DNA of 64,000 nt from Thermoanaerobacter uzonensis DSM 18761 (GCF_900129115.1 NZ_FQUR01000009.1:1-64000), one strand, 5' to 3'; positions 44,700-52,357 are shown, counted from the first letter of the stretch. Program-made: numbers and translations. The notes: a model not told the origin generated them from the letters alone.

Positions 44700-45692
44700 T
44701 TATTTTACTGTTGACTCTCTTATTATTAGCTCATGCTCTAAAAAAATCCTCTGTGGTTCTTCTAATTTGCCACTCATGTGTTTTATCAGTAGTTCCATAG
44801 CAACACACCCTAAATCGTATTTTGGCTGTGAAATAGTTGTAAGCATAGGGTCATACATAGAAGCAAAGCTTATATCATCAAAGCCTACAACCGCTATATC
44901 CTCAGGGACTTTAAGCCCTTCTTCCTTTATCGTTCTTATAGCTCCAATAGCCATGATGTCAGAGATTGCAAATATAGCAGTAGGCCTTTCTTCCATCGCC
45001 AAAAGCTGTTTCGCTGCTCTTACTCCGCTTTTAAAGCTGTAATCTCCGTATTTTATAAGCTTTTCGTCAAATTCTATCCCTGAATCTTCAAGAGCTTTTT
45101 TATAACCCGCTTCCCTCTGCTTCGTAGATACAAAGTTATTTTCACAGCTTATCATTCCTATTCTTTCATGTCCCAATCCTATCAAATGCTTCACTGCTTT
45201 GTAAGCTGCAGAAAAGTTGTCTATAGATACATATGAAACGCCAGCTCCTTCTATGTATTCACAACACTGAACGACAGGATAATTTTGGCCTATCAATGTC
45301 AGTTCTTCTTTTCCCATCACAGGCGCCATAAAAATAACGCCATCCGCCAATCTGTTTTTTAAAATTTCAAGGTATACCTTTTCTCTGTTAATATCAGAAT
45401 CAGTATTGCAAAGCATTACATTGTAACCATTTTTATGGGCTACATCTTCTATTCCTTTTACAACCCTTGCATAAAAAGGATTTGAGACATTAGGCATCAA
45501 AGCCAATATCATTTTCGTTTCAGAACGTCTTAAATTTCTTCCAAGGAGATTTGGATGATAATTTAATTCTTTTATCGCTTTTAATACTCTTTCCTTTGTT
45601 TCTTCAGACACCGAGTCACTGTCATTTAAAACTCTTGATACTGTTGCAACAGAGACTCCTGCTCTTTTAGCAACTTCTCTAATATTAGCCAT
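44700..45692 (-). CDS. LacI-family transcriptional regulator
   Basis: This 330-residue repressor has the LacI headpiece (IREVAKRAGVSVATVSRVLNDSDSVSEETKERVLKAIKEL, residues 3-42, with the hinge YHPNLLGRNLRRS) and a periplasmic-binding-protein-like sensor (LMPNVSNPFYARVVKGIEDVA, AIFAISDIMAIGAI, VVGFDDISFASMYDPMLTTI). It leads the operon of two dehydrogenases and two TIM barrels, and two TGTAA-N4-TTACA palindromes lie just upstream, so it probably represses itself and the operon until its sugar is present. ATG 45692 follows AGGAGG. Confidence 0.93.
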   Translation of the reverse strand: MANIREVAKRAGVSVATVSRVLNDSDSVSEETKERVLKAIKELNYHPNLLGRNLRRSETKMILALMPNVSNPFYARVVKGIEDVAHKNGYNVMLCNTDSDINREKVYLEILKNRLADGVIFMAPVMGKEELTLIGQNYPVVQCCEYIEGAGVSYVSIDNFSAAYKAVKHLIGLGHERIGMISCENNFVSTKQREAGYKKALEDSGIEFDEKLIKYGDYSFKSGVRAAKQLLAMEERPTAIFAISDIMAIGAIRTIKEEGLKVPEDIAVVGFDDISFASMYDPMLTTISQPKYDLGCVAMELLIKHMSGKLEEPQRIFLEHELIIRESTVK

Positions 45693-45702
45693 TCTAACCT
45701 CC

Positions 45703-45774
45703 TATGTAACAGATTACATAATATTTTTCATTGAGTTTCAGAGACATATCTAATAAAATGTGTAACGCATTACA
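45703..45774 (-). promoter_or_regulatory. Two LacI-family operators in front of the 44700-45692 regulator
   Basis: TATGTAA-CAGA-TTACATA (45703-45720) and TGTAA-CGCA-TTACA (45761-45774) share the core TGTAA-N4-TTACA. Their centres are 56 bp apart. The first overlaps the ribosome site of the LacI gene; the second lies near the probable promoter. This fits autoregulation. No third copy was noticed elsewhere in the window. Confidence 0.7.
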
Positions 45775-45863
45775 TTTACTATTATACCTCTAAATTAAAA
45801 AAAATCAATAGCAACAAATAAATTTTCATACTTTTATTTTAAATTTTGTTTTTTATTTAAAAA

Positions 45864-45881
45864 AGACTGCCGAAGCAGTCT
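45864..45881 (-). terminator. Terminator after the HicA-like toxin gene
   Basis: AGACTGC (45864-45870) pairs with GCAGTCT (45875-45881) around a CGAA loop; on minus it runs into TTTTTT. Confidence 0.8.
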
Positions 45882-45924
45882 AACAAAATAAAAAGCATCG
45901 AAGTAAAAATACTGCACCTCGATA

Positions 45925-46143
45925 CTATATTTTGCTGTTAAAATATTCCTCTGAAACTTGAAGCTGATTTTTTAAAATCTCTTTCCATAAATATTTTGGA
46001 ATTTCACCACTTCCCATTGAAACTTTTGTCCGTCTAATATTGCCATTTTTATCACGTTTAACGTAGAAATAATGATCCGTTTGTTTGTATAACTCCCAAC
46101 CGTCTCTTTCACAAAAACGCTTTAATTCTCTCCATGTTGGCAT
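45925..46143 (-). CDS. hicA: HicA-family mRNA-interferase toxin
   Basis: This 72-residue basic protein fits the HicA double-stranded-RNA-binding fold: RELKRFCERDGWELYKQTDHYFYVKRDKNG. The TDHY segment places the catalytic His where HicA toxins have GSHH or TSHY. HicA cuts mRNA when released from its antitoxin. The ATG at 46143 lies inside the last codons of the upstream antitoxin gene (22-bp overlap), so the two are translationally coupled. A ribosome site GGAG is rather far (16 bases) from the start. The family is inferred from short-sequence features, so some doubt remains. Confidence 0.75.
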   Translation of the reverse strand: MPTWRELKRFCERDGWELYKQTDHYFYVKRDKNGNIRRTKVSMGSGEIPKYLWKEILKNQLQVSEEYFNSKI

Positions 46144-46547
46144 TTTATTAGTTTTTTTACTCCTTCATGACTATCTTGTAATAAGACATTTAAAATATAT
46201 GGTAAATGTTTTTTACGGTTAGGAGCTGAATACCAATATTGAAAGTCGTTATAAAAGTCTTCTGCATATTCAATTAAATCATTTACTAAACGATTTAAAG
46301 CCTCTTCTTCGTTTTTTCCATTAGCAACAATATCAATTTCGTTTAATGAAATTGTTACACTCCCATTCTCTTCTTTAAAAATATTTGCTGTAAATGTATA
46401 TACTTTTAACATTTCTTTTGCCATTTCTAAGTTTGAAACAAAAATATAATCTTTTGTGCGCTTAATAATTTTTGGCTTTTCACGAATAACCGAATTGATA
46501 AAATCACTCCATTCATTTCGAGCATCTGTTGCATTCACTGTAAACAT
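46122..46547 (-). CDS. Antitoxin with Phd/YefM-like N-terminus and HicB-like C-terminus
   Basis: This 141-residue protein begins FTVNATDARNEWSDFINSVI and EKPKIIKRTKDYIFVS, the pattern of Phd/YefM DNA-binding antitoxins. The second half (GSVTISLNEIDIVANGKNEEEALNRLVNDLIEYAEDFY) looks like the HicB RNase-H-like fold that caps HicA. The gene precedes and overlaps the toxin gene, the antitoxin-first order. Start is ATG 46547, ten bases after GGGGG; ATG 46556 is the alternative. A palindrome at 46592-46618 next to the -10 box points to autorepression. Confidence 0.78.
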   Translation of the reverse strand: MFTVNATDARNEWSDFINSVIREKPKIIKRTKDYIFVSNLEMAKEMLKVYTFTANIFKEENGSVTISLNEIDIVANGKNEEEALNRLVNDLIEYAEDFYNDFQYWYSAPNRKKHLPYILNVLLQDSHEGVKKLIKCQHGEN

Positions 46548-46574
46548 TTCATTCATTCCCCCTTTTTCACCTCC

Positions 46575-46618
46575 ATTATATCATATTATGTGCAATATGT
46601 ACAGTATGTACATATTGC
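46575..46618 (-). promoter_or_regulatory. Toxin-antitoxin promoter with operator palindrome
   Basis: On minus, TATAAT is at 46580-46575 with TGTACA 17 bases upstream as a weak -35. The inverted repeat GCAATATGTAC (46592-46602) and GTACATATTGC (46608-46618), arms of 11 with a 5-bp spacer, covers the -35 region, the normal arrangement for an autorepressed toxin-antitoxin operon. Confidence 0.75.
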
Positions 46619-46660
46619 TAAGTTTTATACATAACAAATTTATTCCGCCTCTTTGTGAAC

Positions 46661-46688
46661 CGAAAAAGCTCAACCTTATCGGTTGAGC
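46661..46688 (-). terminator. Terminator after the YtxH-like gene
   Basis: GCTCAACC (46668-46675) pairs with GGTTGAGC (46681-46688), followed on minus by TTTTTCGG. It lies 8 bp after the stop at 46696. Confidence 0.88.
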
Positions 46689-46695
46689 AAAACTA

Positions 46696-47034
46696 TCATT
46701 CTAATGTTTTTATCTGCTCTTCAAGAGCTTGTATCTTATTTTTAAGGTATTCTAATTGCTGTAGTGCTTGTTGTTTTTGTTGCATCATCTCTTCTTTTTG
46801 ACTGCCTTGCTGTCTTAATTCTTCCATCTTATTTTTAACTGTTTCAACTATTTTTTGTTTGCTATTGTCAAAAAACTCCATAGCTTTATTAACAGCATCT
46901 TGCATCTCTTTTATGCTCTTTTCTATTGATGGTTTCATATTTTCTTTTGCTTTTGGGTAGAGCATTAAACTTAAAGCTGCTGCTCCAATCCCCCAGTAAA
47001 GCTTTCTGGAGGAAAGAAATTTTAAAATACCCAT
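46696..47034 (-). CDS. YtxH-like small membrane-anchored coiled-coil protein
   Basis: This 112-residue protein begins with MGILKFLSSRKLYWGIGAAALSLMLYP, one short hydrophobic anchor, then a long charged helix (KENMKPSIEKSIKEMQDAV to the end) rich in Glu, Lys and Gln that should form a coiled coil (QQKQQALQQLEYLKNKIQALEEQI). The arrangement resembles YtxH/gas-vesicle-like stress proteins, whose function is unclear. ATG 47034 with GGAGGAG upstream is preferred over 47064. It is followed by a terminator and preceded by a 75-residue gene that may be co-transcribed. Confidence 0.7.
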   Translation of the reverse strand: MGILKFLSSRKLYWGIGAAALSLMLYPKAKENMKPSIEKSIKEMQDAVNKAMEFFDNSKQKIVETVKNKMEELRQQGSQKEEMMQQKQQALQQLEYLKNKIQALEEQIKTLE

Positions 47035-47102
47035 TTTCTTCTCTCCTCCTCTCTTTTGTTCCATTAATATTTTGCCCTCAATTTTTTATATAATTTAATG
47101 TG

Positions 47103-47330
47103 TTATTTACCAAAAATCATAACTTTTGTTATCGCTTTATATAAATCCTTTGCATTATATTTTTCACTAATTTTAGAAAAATATTGTAAAAATTCTCCTA
47201 TTGTCTCTTGCCATAAATTTACTATTTCATTCTTTTTAGACGGGTCTTTTTTGTATTCCTTAAAAGACAATTCCATCGCATATTTTAAGGCATCAACTGC
47301 CTTTTGAAATTCTTTTTTTATGTCATCCAT
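47103..47330 (-). CDS. Unknown 75-residue acidic/basic helical protein
   Basis: I do not recognise this family. The small protein (MDDIKKEFQKAVDALKYAMEL...) is predicted helical with evenly spaced hydrophobic residues and no signal peptide or membrane segment. GGGGGT stands upstream of ATG 47330. It precedes the YtxH-like gene by about 70 bp on the same strand, so the two may act together, perhaps as a phasin-like or stress pair; that is a guess from position only. Confidence 0.55.
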   Translation of the reverse strand: MDDIKKEFQKAVDALKYAMELSFKEYKKDPSKKNEIVNLWQETIGEFLQYFSKISEKYNAKDLYKAITKVMIFGK

Positions 47331-47423
47331 TATTATTTTACCCCCAAAAAAGTATAATCTAAAGATAATATATGAAAATTATCACGATAGTGTCACAAAA
47401 AATAAAAAATGAAAAAAGGAGAA

Positions 47424-47461
47424 GGTTCCTTTTATCCGAAAAAATTCAGACAAACGGAACC
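47424..47461 (-). terminator. Imperfect palindrome after the radical SAM gene (GGTTCC ... GGAACC)
   Basis: GGTTCC-TTTT-ATCCGAA at the left and TTCAGA-CAAA-CGGAACC at the right form a 38-bp imperfect palindrome only 8 bp after the stop codon at 47469. It can end transcription and also resembles a repeat element common between genes in Clostridia (GGACGGTTCC...). I noticed no other copy in this window. Confidence 0.5.
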
Positions 47462-47468
47462 GTCCCTC

Positions 47469-48470
47469 TTATCTGATTATATTTATACTGTTACCACATT
47501 TCTTACACTTATTGCCTTCCAATCCTTTTACATTAACATACCAGTTTTGCCTCTCTACAAGCAAATTACCGCAATAAGGACAATGTGTATTGTTATCAAA
47601 TCCCAATACATTCCCTACAAAGACAAAATTTAAATATTTTTTCCCTATCTCATAAGCTTTTTGAAGCGTAGCTATAGGAGTAGCTGGATTATTCATTTGA
47701 TAATTTGGAAAATATCTTGAAAAATGTAATGGTATATTTTTGTCAATTTGAGAAAGCCATTTTACTAAGTTTTCTATTTCTTCTTCTTTGTCATTTAAAT
47801 CGGTAACAACTAAATTAGTAACCTCTACATGGCAATATTTCGAAACTTCTTCGACGGTCTTTAAAACGGGTTCTAATCCTCCCCCAACAATCTTTTTATA
47901 AAAATCCTCTGTATAAGCTTTTACATCTATGTTCATGGCATCTACATAAGGAAGTATCTTTTTTAATGGTTCTAAATTTATATATCCGTTTGTCACAAGT
48001 ACAGTTTTTAACCCCTCTTTTTTAGCCTCAATCAATCCATCGTGTACATATTCATACCATATTAAAGGCTCGTTGTAAGTAAAAGCAATCCCTATATTGT
48101 CTCTTTGTCTTTTTGCTGCAGCAATCAATTCTTGGGGAGAGATGTAATCTCCCTCCCATTTTTGATGTGCTATTTCCCAATTTTGACAAAACTTACACTT
48201 TAAATTGCAGCCATAAGTCCCCACAGAAAATATATATCTGCCTGGATAAAAGTGATAAAGAGGCTTTTTCTCAATTGGGTCCATTGCTACAGAGGTTATA
48301 ATTCCGTAATTTTCAGTCACTAATGTTCCGTTTATATTTTTTCTCACATTGCAGACTCCGTACTTCCCTTCATTTATACGGCAATTGTGGGGACATAGCA
48401 AACATTCTACAACATTATTCTCTAGTTTTTTATAGAACATAGCCTCTTTTAACATAGTAAAAGATACCAT
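47469..48470 (-). CDS. amrS: AmmeMemoRadiSam system radical SAM enzyme
   Basis: This 333-residue radical S-adenosylmethionine enzyme has the iron-sulfur motif Cys-x3-Cys-x2-Cys in YGCNLKCKFCQNWEIAH (about residues 84-100), GGGL-type SAM-binding motifs and the family N-terminus CLLCPHNCRI with further Cys pairs. A second Cys set at the C-terminus (CPYCGNLL, CKKCGNSINI) looks like a zinc ribbon. The family always travels with AMMECR1 and Memo-like proteins; its reaction is not established. ATG 48470 is inside a hairpin with its ribosome site; ATG 48455 is an alternative start. Confidence 0.9.
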   Translation of the reverse strand: MVSFTMLKEAMFYKKLENNVVECLLCPHNCRINEGKYGVCNVRKNINGTLVTENYGIITSVAMDPIEKKPLYHFYPGRYIFSVGTYGCNLKCKFCQNWEIAHQKWEGDYISPQELIAAAKRQRDNIGIAFTYNEPLIWYEYVHDGLIEAKKEGLKTVLVTNGYINLEPLKKILPYVDAMNIDVKAYTEDFYKKIVGGGLEPVLKTVEEVSKYCHVEVTNLVVTDLNDKEEEIENLVKWLSQIDKNIPLHFSRYFPNYQMNNPATPIATLQKAYEIGKKYLNFVFVGNVLGFDNNTHCPYCGNLLVERQNWYVNVKGLEGNKCKKCGNSINIIR

Positions 48471-48498
48471 TTCTCCATAAACTTAAATAGAGAAATGG
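48467..48498 (-). promoter_or_regulatory. Hairpin sequestering the amrS ribosome site and start
   Basis: On the transcript CCATTTCTC (48498-48490) pairs with GAGAAATGG (48475-48467), a 9-bp stem with a 14-nt loop. The right arm contains the GGAGAA ribosome site and the ATG at 48470. It begins 22 nt after the stop of the upstream gene, so ribosomes finishing the AmrAB gene could open it. Confidence 0.55.
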
Positions 48499-48520
48499 CT
48501 CCTCCCTCCTTTTTACCTTA

Positions 48521-49927
48521 CTATTTATGTCTTTCAACTTCAAATTTTTCTATTGTATAATCCTCATCTGGACTAATTCCAGCTTTTCTCAAAGCAATAG
48601 AAATTTGTTCTTCAACAGTGTCTACTCCTTCTAAGTCAGGTAAAAGCAATCCTGAACGATAGCCTTTCCTCACTATTACTCCATATTTTTTGGGGTTAAG
48701 CTCTTTTTTTGATTTAACAGGTTGAGGAGGTGTCAAAACATCCACTGAATACTCAATATCCTTCAGTTCATACTCCTCTACAGGTTCAAAGCGAGGATCT
48801 TCAAAACCTGCACTTATGGCATTTTTTATTATTTCTTCTGCTATATTCTTTCTCTGTGGAACTACTGTACCTATGCATCCTCTAAGTTCCCCATCTTTAT
48901 GAAGAGAGACAAATACTCCTGCTCTTTTTGTATACATTTCTTCAGGCAAACCTTCTGGAACTGGCATTGGTTTTCTATATTTCACATAATATTCAAGGCT
49001 TTCCCTTGCAAGTTTCACATAGTGGTCTTCTTTTTGCCTTATTTCTTCAATTCTCTGTCTTTTTAGATTGTATAACTTTTCTAAAAGGCTTGTTTCCTTA
49101 TACTGATCCACTTCAAATTGCGCAACACCATATCCTACGCCAAATGGCCCTTCATGGGATAATACTTTCGCTTTGACCTCATAACCATCAAGAACTCCCA
49201 ACATGACGCAAACAGACCTAAACCCACACTCTGCGGCTTCTTCAATTAAGCCTTTGTCCATTCCAATTATTTCTTCTACCTTCATCTCAGAAAGCAAGTC
49301 TAGAAGTTTTTTGTCAAAAACTTCTCCCTTTGGCGTATAGCCATTTGGACTATTGGGGGTCAATTTGTGAGATAAATCCCCACTGGCGATAAAAACAACT
49401 TTTTTGTTTGATTCCATTATTGCTTTGTTTATTGCAATTCCAAATTCGTAAAGTTGTTCAAAGGGCAAAAAGCCATAGGAAATATGAATTAATTTGAAAG
49501 TAGCATAATGTTTTGTCACAAAATATAAAGGTACAATAGTTCCGTGATCAAGCTTTTTGGGAAGCACATATTTTTTGGCTAATTCATCATCTACTTCTGC
49601 AATAGGTATATCTCTCTTTCTAGATTCTTCTACAATTTTTTCAACAAGTTCTAAATCATTCTCAAATTCAAACCTTACACCTCTTGCACCAAACTGTCCA
49701 AGGTCTCCTTCTAAACTAGAAAAAACAGTCACTGCCACAGCATCTCTAAAAACGTATCCATGAGGAGTGACAACTATTATTGTATCAGGCTTTTTTTCTT
49801 TTATGTTGCTTGAAACAGTATTAAGTGAATCTATCGTCCTTTGAATCTTTTTTTCTTCTCCTCTCCCTATTTCAGGTACGATTATAGGTGGATGAGGCAT
49901 GAGATAACAAGACAACAAAACTCCCAT
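48521..49927 (-). CDS. Fused Memo/AMMECR1 protein (AmmeMemoRadiSam A and B)
   Basis: The 468-residue protein joins two domains. The N-terminal part (about 1-270) is Memo-like, with [14 protein letters not shown], a metal-ligand His in [22 protein letters not shown] and GDLSHKLTP. The C-terminal part (about 300-468) is AMMECR1, with its hallmark [11 protein letters not shown] and [22 protein letters not shown]. The two appear as separate genes or as a fusion in bacteria. Together with the radical SAM enzyme next door it makes the AmmeMemoRadiSam set, of unknown physiological role. ATG 49927 follows GAGGTG. Confidence 0.92.
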   Translation of the reverse strand: MGVLLSCYLMPHPPIIVPEIGRGEEKKIQRTIDSLNTVSSNIKEKKPDTIIVVTPHGYVFRDAVAVTVFSSLEGDLGQFGARGVRFEFENDLELVEKIVEESRKRDIPIAEVDDELAKKYVLPKKLDHGTIVPLYFVTKHYATFKLIHISYGFLPFEQLYEFGIAINKAIMESNKKVVFIASGDLSHKLTPNSPNGYTPKGEVFDKKLLDLLSEMKVEEIIGMDKGLIEEAAECGFRSVCVMLGVLDGYEVKAKVLSHEGPFGVGYGVAQFEVDQYKETSLLEKLYNLKRQRIEEIRQKEDHYVKLARESLEYYVKYRKPMPVPEGLPEEMYTKRAGVFVSLHKDGELRGCIGTVVPQRKNIAEEIIKNAISAGFEDPRFEPVEEYELKDIEYSVDVLTPPQPVKSKKELNPKKYGVIVRKGYRSGLLLPDLEGVDTVEEQISIALRKAGISPDEDYTIEKFEVERHK

Positions 49928-49980
49928 TTTTTAACACCTCGACACTTTTTCTTCTCATATTTGATTATACCACAATAACA

Positions 49981-50021
49981 AAAGCTTCATCCCTTATAAA
50001 TTAATATTAGGGTGAAGCTTT
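49981..50021 (-). terminator. Hairpin terminator after the nucleotidyltransferase remnant
   Basis: AAAGCTTCATCCC (49981-49993) pairs, with one G-T wobble or mismatch, with GGGTGAAGCTTT (50010-50021) around a 16-nt AT loop; on minus T's follow. It isolates the AmrAB gene from the genes to the right. Confidence 0.7.
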
Positions 50022-50028
50022 TTAAAAA

Positions 50029-50172
50029 TTACATAATAACAGCAATATCAATATCACTTTCACTAGTATAATTGCTTTTCGCATAAGAACCATATAAATA
50101 AACTTTCTCAATGTTCATTTCTTTTTTGACTAATCCGGCGCATTCTCTAGCAATCTTTTCTATGGTTTTCAT
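50029..50172 (-). pseudogene. Truncated MNT-type nucleotidyltransferase
   Basis: A short frame of 47 residues (MKTIEKIARECAGLV...) contains the nucleotidyltransferase motif YLYGSYAKSNYTSESDIDIAVIM, i.e. Gly-Ser followed by Asp-x-Asp. Full MntA-type antitoxins have about 100 residues; this one stops right after the catalytic Asp-x-Asp, at the terminator. No strong ribosome site precedes ATG 50172. It is probably the remnant of a HEPN/MNT toxin-antitoxin module. The rest of the 49928-50254 gap holds only the terminator. Confidence 0.7.
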
Positions 50173-50254
50173 ATCAATGAAAGTAACTATTATCTCATCA
50201 CCTTTACCTTCTCAATGCTTAAAGTGGTAAATTCATATTTTAAACTACCATACC

Positions 50255-50854
50255 TCATTCCTTATCTTTCTTTATATACTTCCTAATTACTCCCTCAAAA
50301 ATAATATCTATTACATAGGCTGAAACACTTGCTAATATTATAAAGAACAATATTGGCATAATGTTTGCAAGAATCAAGGCAGTTAACAACGTCAAAATTA
50401 TAAGTATTGTTTGGGGCAAATGTCCAAGACCTAATAAAAAAGAGGTTTTCCATAAGCCAAAAAGTTTCCCCTCATAATATTGAATTGTTAAAAAAGTGTA
50501 TATCAATGTGATTAAAAACATGAGTCCCATTGACAATAACAAACCAGCAAGAATGTATGCAAAAGCTGTGTTTTGTTGTATAAAAAATCTCACGTCTACG
50601 TAAAGTATTAAAATAACAGCAACGGTAATCACAAAGTTTATAAGCATCCACGAGAAGTGCTTTGTAAAACCCTTCCAAAATTCTTTAAAGACGCTGCTTC
50701 CTTCATCTTTTCTCAATAAACGTATTGAATGAAAAAGAGCTTCTGTGGATTGGAAAATTGTAACAACAGGAAGTGAAAATATAATCCACAGAAGATTTAA
50801 TATCATTAAATCGCTTATGAAATAGGCTATGTCGTAAAGCTTTGAGTCTCTCAT
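50255..50854 (-). CDS. DUF624 (YesL-like) membrane protein
   Basis: This 199-residue protein has about five transmembrane helices and the DUF624 pattern (LMILNLLWIIFSLPVVTIFQSTEALFHSIRLLRKDEG). Family members are common next to carbohydrate genes in Bacilli and Clostridia; the role is unknown. ATG 50854 follows AAAGGTG. It is immediately downstream of the acyl-CoA ligase gene (18-bp gap) and may be co-transcribed. Confidence 0.8.
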   Translation of the reverse strand: MRDSKLYDIAYFISDLMILNLLWIIFSLPVVTIFQSTEALFHSIRLLRKDEGSSVFKEFWKGFTKHFSWMLINFVITVAVILILYVDVRFFIQQNTAFAYILAGLLLSMGLMFLITLIYTFLTIQYYEGKLFGLWKTSFLLGLGHLPQTILIILTLLTALILANIMPILFFIILASVSAYVIDIIFEGVIRKYIKKDKE

Positions 50855-50872
50855 TGCATTTCACCTTTACAT

Positions 50873-52345
50873 TTATTTTAACAATTTCTTTTGTATTTTA
50901 CCAGCTGCATTCTTGGGAAGTTCGGGTACAAACTCAAAAATCTTTGGAATCTTATATGAAGCCAATTTATCCTTTAAAAAGCTTTGAAGCTCTTTTCTAT
51001 CAGCTTTCGCTCCTTCTTTTAGCACCACAAAAGCTTTAACTTCTTCTCCTTTCAATGGATCACCCACTCCTATCACAGCTGCTTCTAAAACATCAGGATG
51101 TTCTAATAAGGCATCTTCAACTTCCCTCGGATATACATTAAACCCACCTAATATTATCATGTCTTTTAGTCTATCTACAATGTAAAAATATCCGTCTTCA
51201 TCTTTTTTTGCAAGGTCACCCGTGTGGAGCCAACCACCTCTTAAAGTCTTAGCAGTTTCTTCTGGCATGTTGTGATAGCCAACCATTATATTAGGCCCCC
51301 TTAAAACAAGCTCTCCTACTTCTCCAACGGGGAGTTCGTTATCATTTTCATCCATTATCTTTGCTTCAACACAAGGAAGTGGCAACCCAACAGACCCCGG
51401 TTTTCTTATGGCATCAGGCTCTAAAGGATTTAAAAGTGCAACAGGAGCTGCCTCACTTAACCCATAGCCTTCTACAAGCGGAAAATTGAATTTTTCCTCA
51501 AATCCTCTTTGTATCTCAGGCGCTAATGGAGCTCCACCTGATATAGCTAACCTTAAAGCTTTAAATTGTCCCTTTTCTGCCATTCTCATAAGGACCGCAA
51601 ACATCGAAGGCACTCCGCAAAAAACAGTTACATCTTCTTTTGTCAGTGTCTCCAATGTGTCTTTTGGCATAAAACTTTCTTTTATTGTAATAACAGAACC
51701 CAAATAAAATCCAAGAAGTATGTTGACTGTCCAAGAAAAACTATGAAACAAAGGCAATACAGCTAAAAAATTATCAGAAGGCCCTAAGTCAGAAACCTCA
51801 TCCATAGCTTTTACATCAGCAATGAAGTTATTGTGAGTAAGCATCGCACCTTTAGGTTTCCCTGTCGTTCCAGAGGTATATATATACGTACATACTTCGT
51901 CTGGTTCTATTTCAACATGTTGAGAAGGACCCATTTTTAAAATTGCATTAATTGTATTTTCATCTAAAACGATCACATTTTTAAGATTCAATCTTCCCAA
52001 TTGAGATTTATCAACTTTTTGTGCTATTACAGGATGAACTACCAAAGTATTAGCTCCTGATTCCATGATTATATAAGCTATTTCTTCAAGAGTAAGCATC
52101 ATGTTAAGTGGAACAACAATCGCCCCTGCTTTTGACACTCCCATAAAAGAAAAAATATATTCAGGACAATTTGGGAAACTTAAAGCCACCCTATCACCTT
52201 TTTTAACACCTATTGATTGAAAAAAAGAAGCGTATTTATCTATTAAAGTATCCACTTCTCCATAAGTATAAACTCTGTCTTTAAATTTTATCGCCACATG
52301 GTTCTCAGACACTTTTGCGTTTTTGTAAAGTTCATGAATTTTCAT
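50873..52345 (-). CDS. Long-chain-fatty-acid--CoA ligase (AMP-forming)
   Basis: This 490-residue adenylate-forming enzyme activates a fatty acid with ATP and joins it to CoA. The AMP-binding signature YIYTSGTTGKPKGAMLTHNN (about residue 153) is complete, followed by VEGYGLSEAAPVALLNP, HTGDLAKKDEDGYFYIVDRLKDMIILGGFNVYP and the final catalytic Lys in KNAAGKIQKKLL. It is a little shorter than typical FadD. The gene is transcribed ahead of DUF624 and after glucokinase. The acid substrate is not known. Confidence 0.88.
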   Translation of the reverse strand: MKIHELYKNAKVSENHVAIKFKDRVYTYGEVDTLIDKYASFFQSIGVKKGDRVALSFPNCPEYIFSFMGVSKAGAIVVPLNMMLTLEEIAYIIMESGANTLVVHPVIAQKVDKSQLGRLNLKNVIVLDENTINAILKMGPSQHVEIEPDEVCTYIYTSGTTGKPKGAMLTHNNFIADVKAMDEVSDLGPSDNFLAVLPLFHSFSWTVNILLGFYLGSVITIKESFMPKDTLETLTKEDVTVFCGVPSMFAVLMRMAEKGQFKALRLAISGGAPLAPEIQRGFEEKFNFPLVEGYGLSEAAPVALLNPLEPDAIRKPGSVGLPLPCVEAKIMDENDNELPVGEVGELVLRGPNIMVGYHNMPEETAKTLRGGWLHTGDLAKKDEDGYFYIVDRLKDMIILGGFNVYPREVEDALLEHPDVLEAAVIGVGDPLKGEEVKAFVVLKEGAKADRKELQSFLKDKLASYKIPKIFEFVPELPKNAAGKIQKKLLK

Positions 52346-52357
52346 AATTATCCTCCT

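Noticed and set aside
50175..50250. 22-residue frame MRYGSLKYEF... between DUF624 and the nucleotidyltransferase remnant
   Set aside because: Too short, no recognised family, and only a moderate ribosome site; most likely chance.
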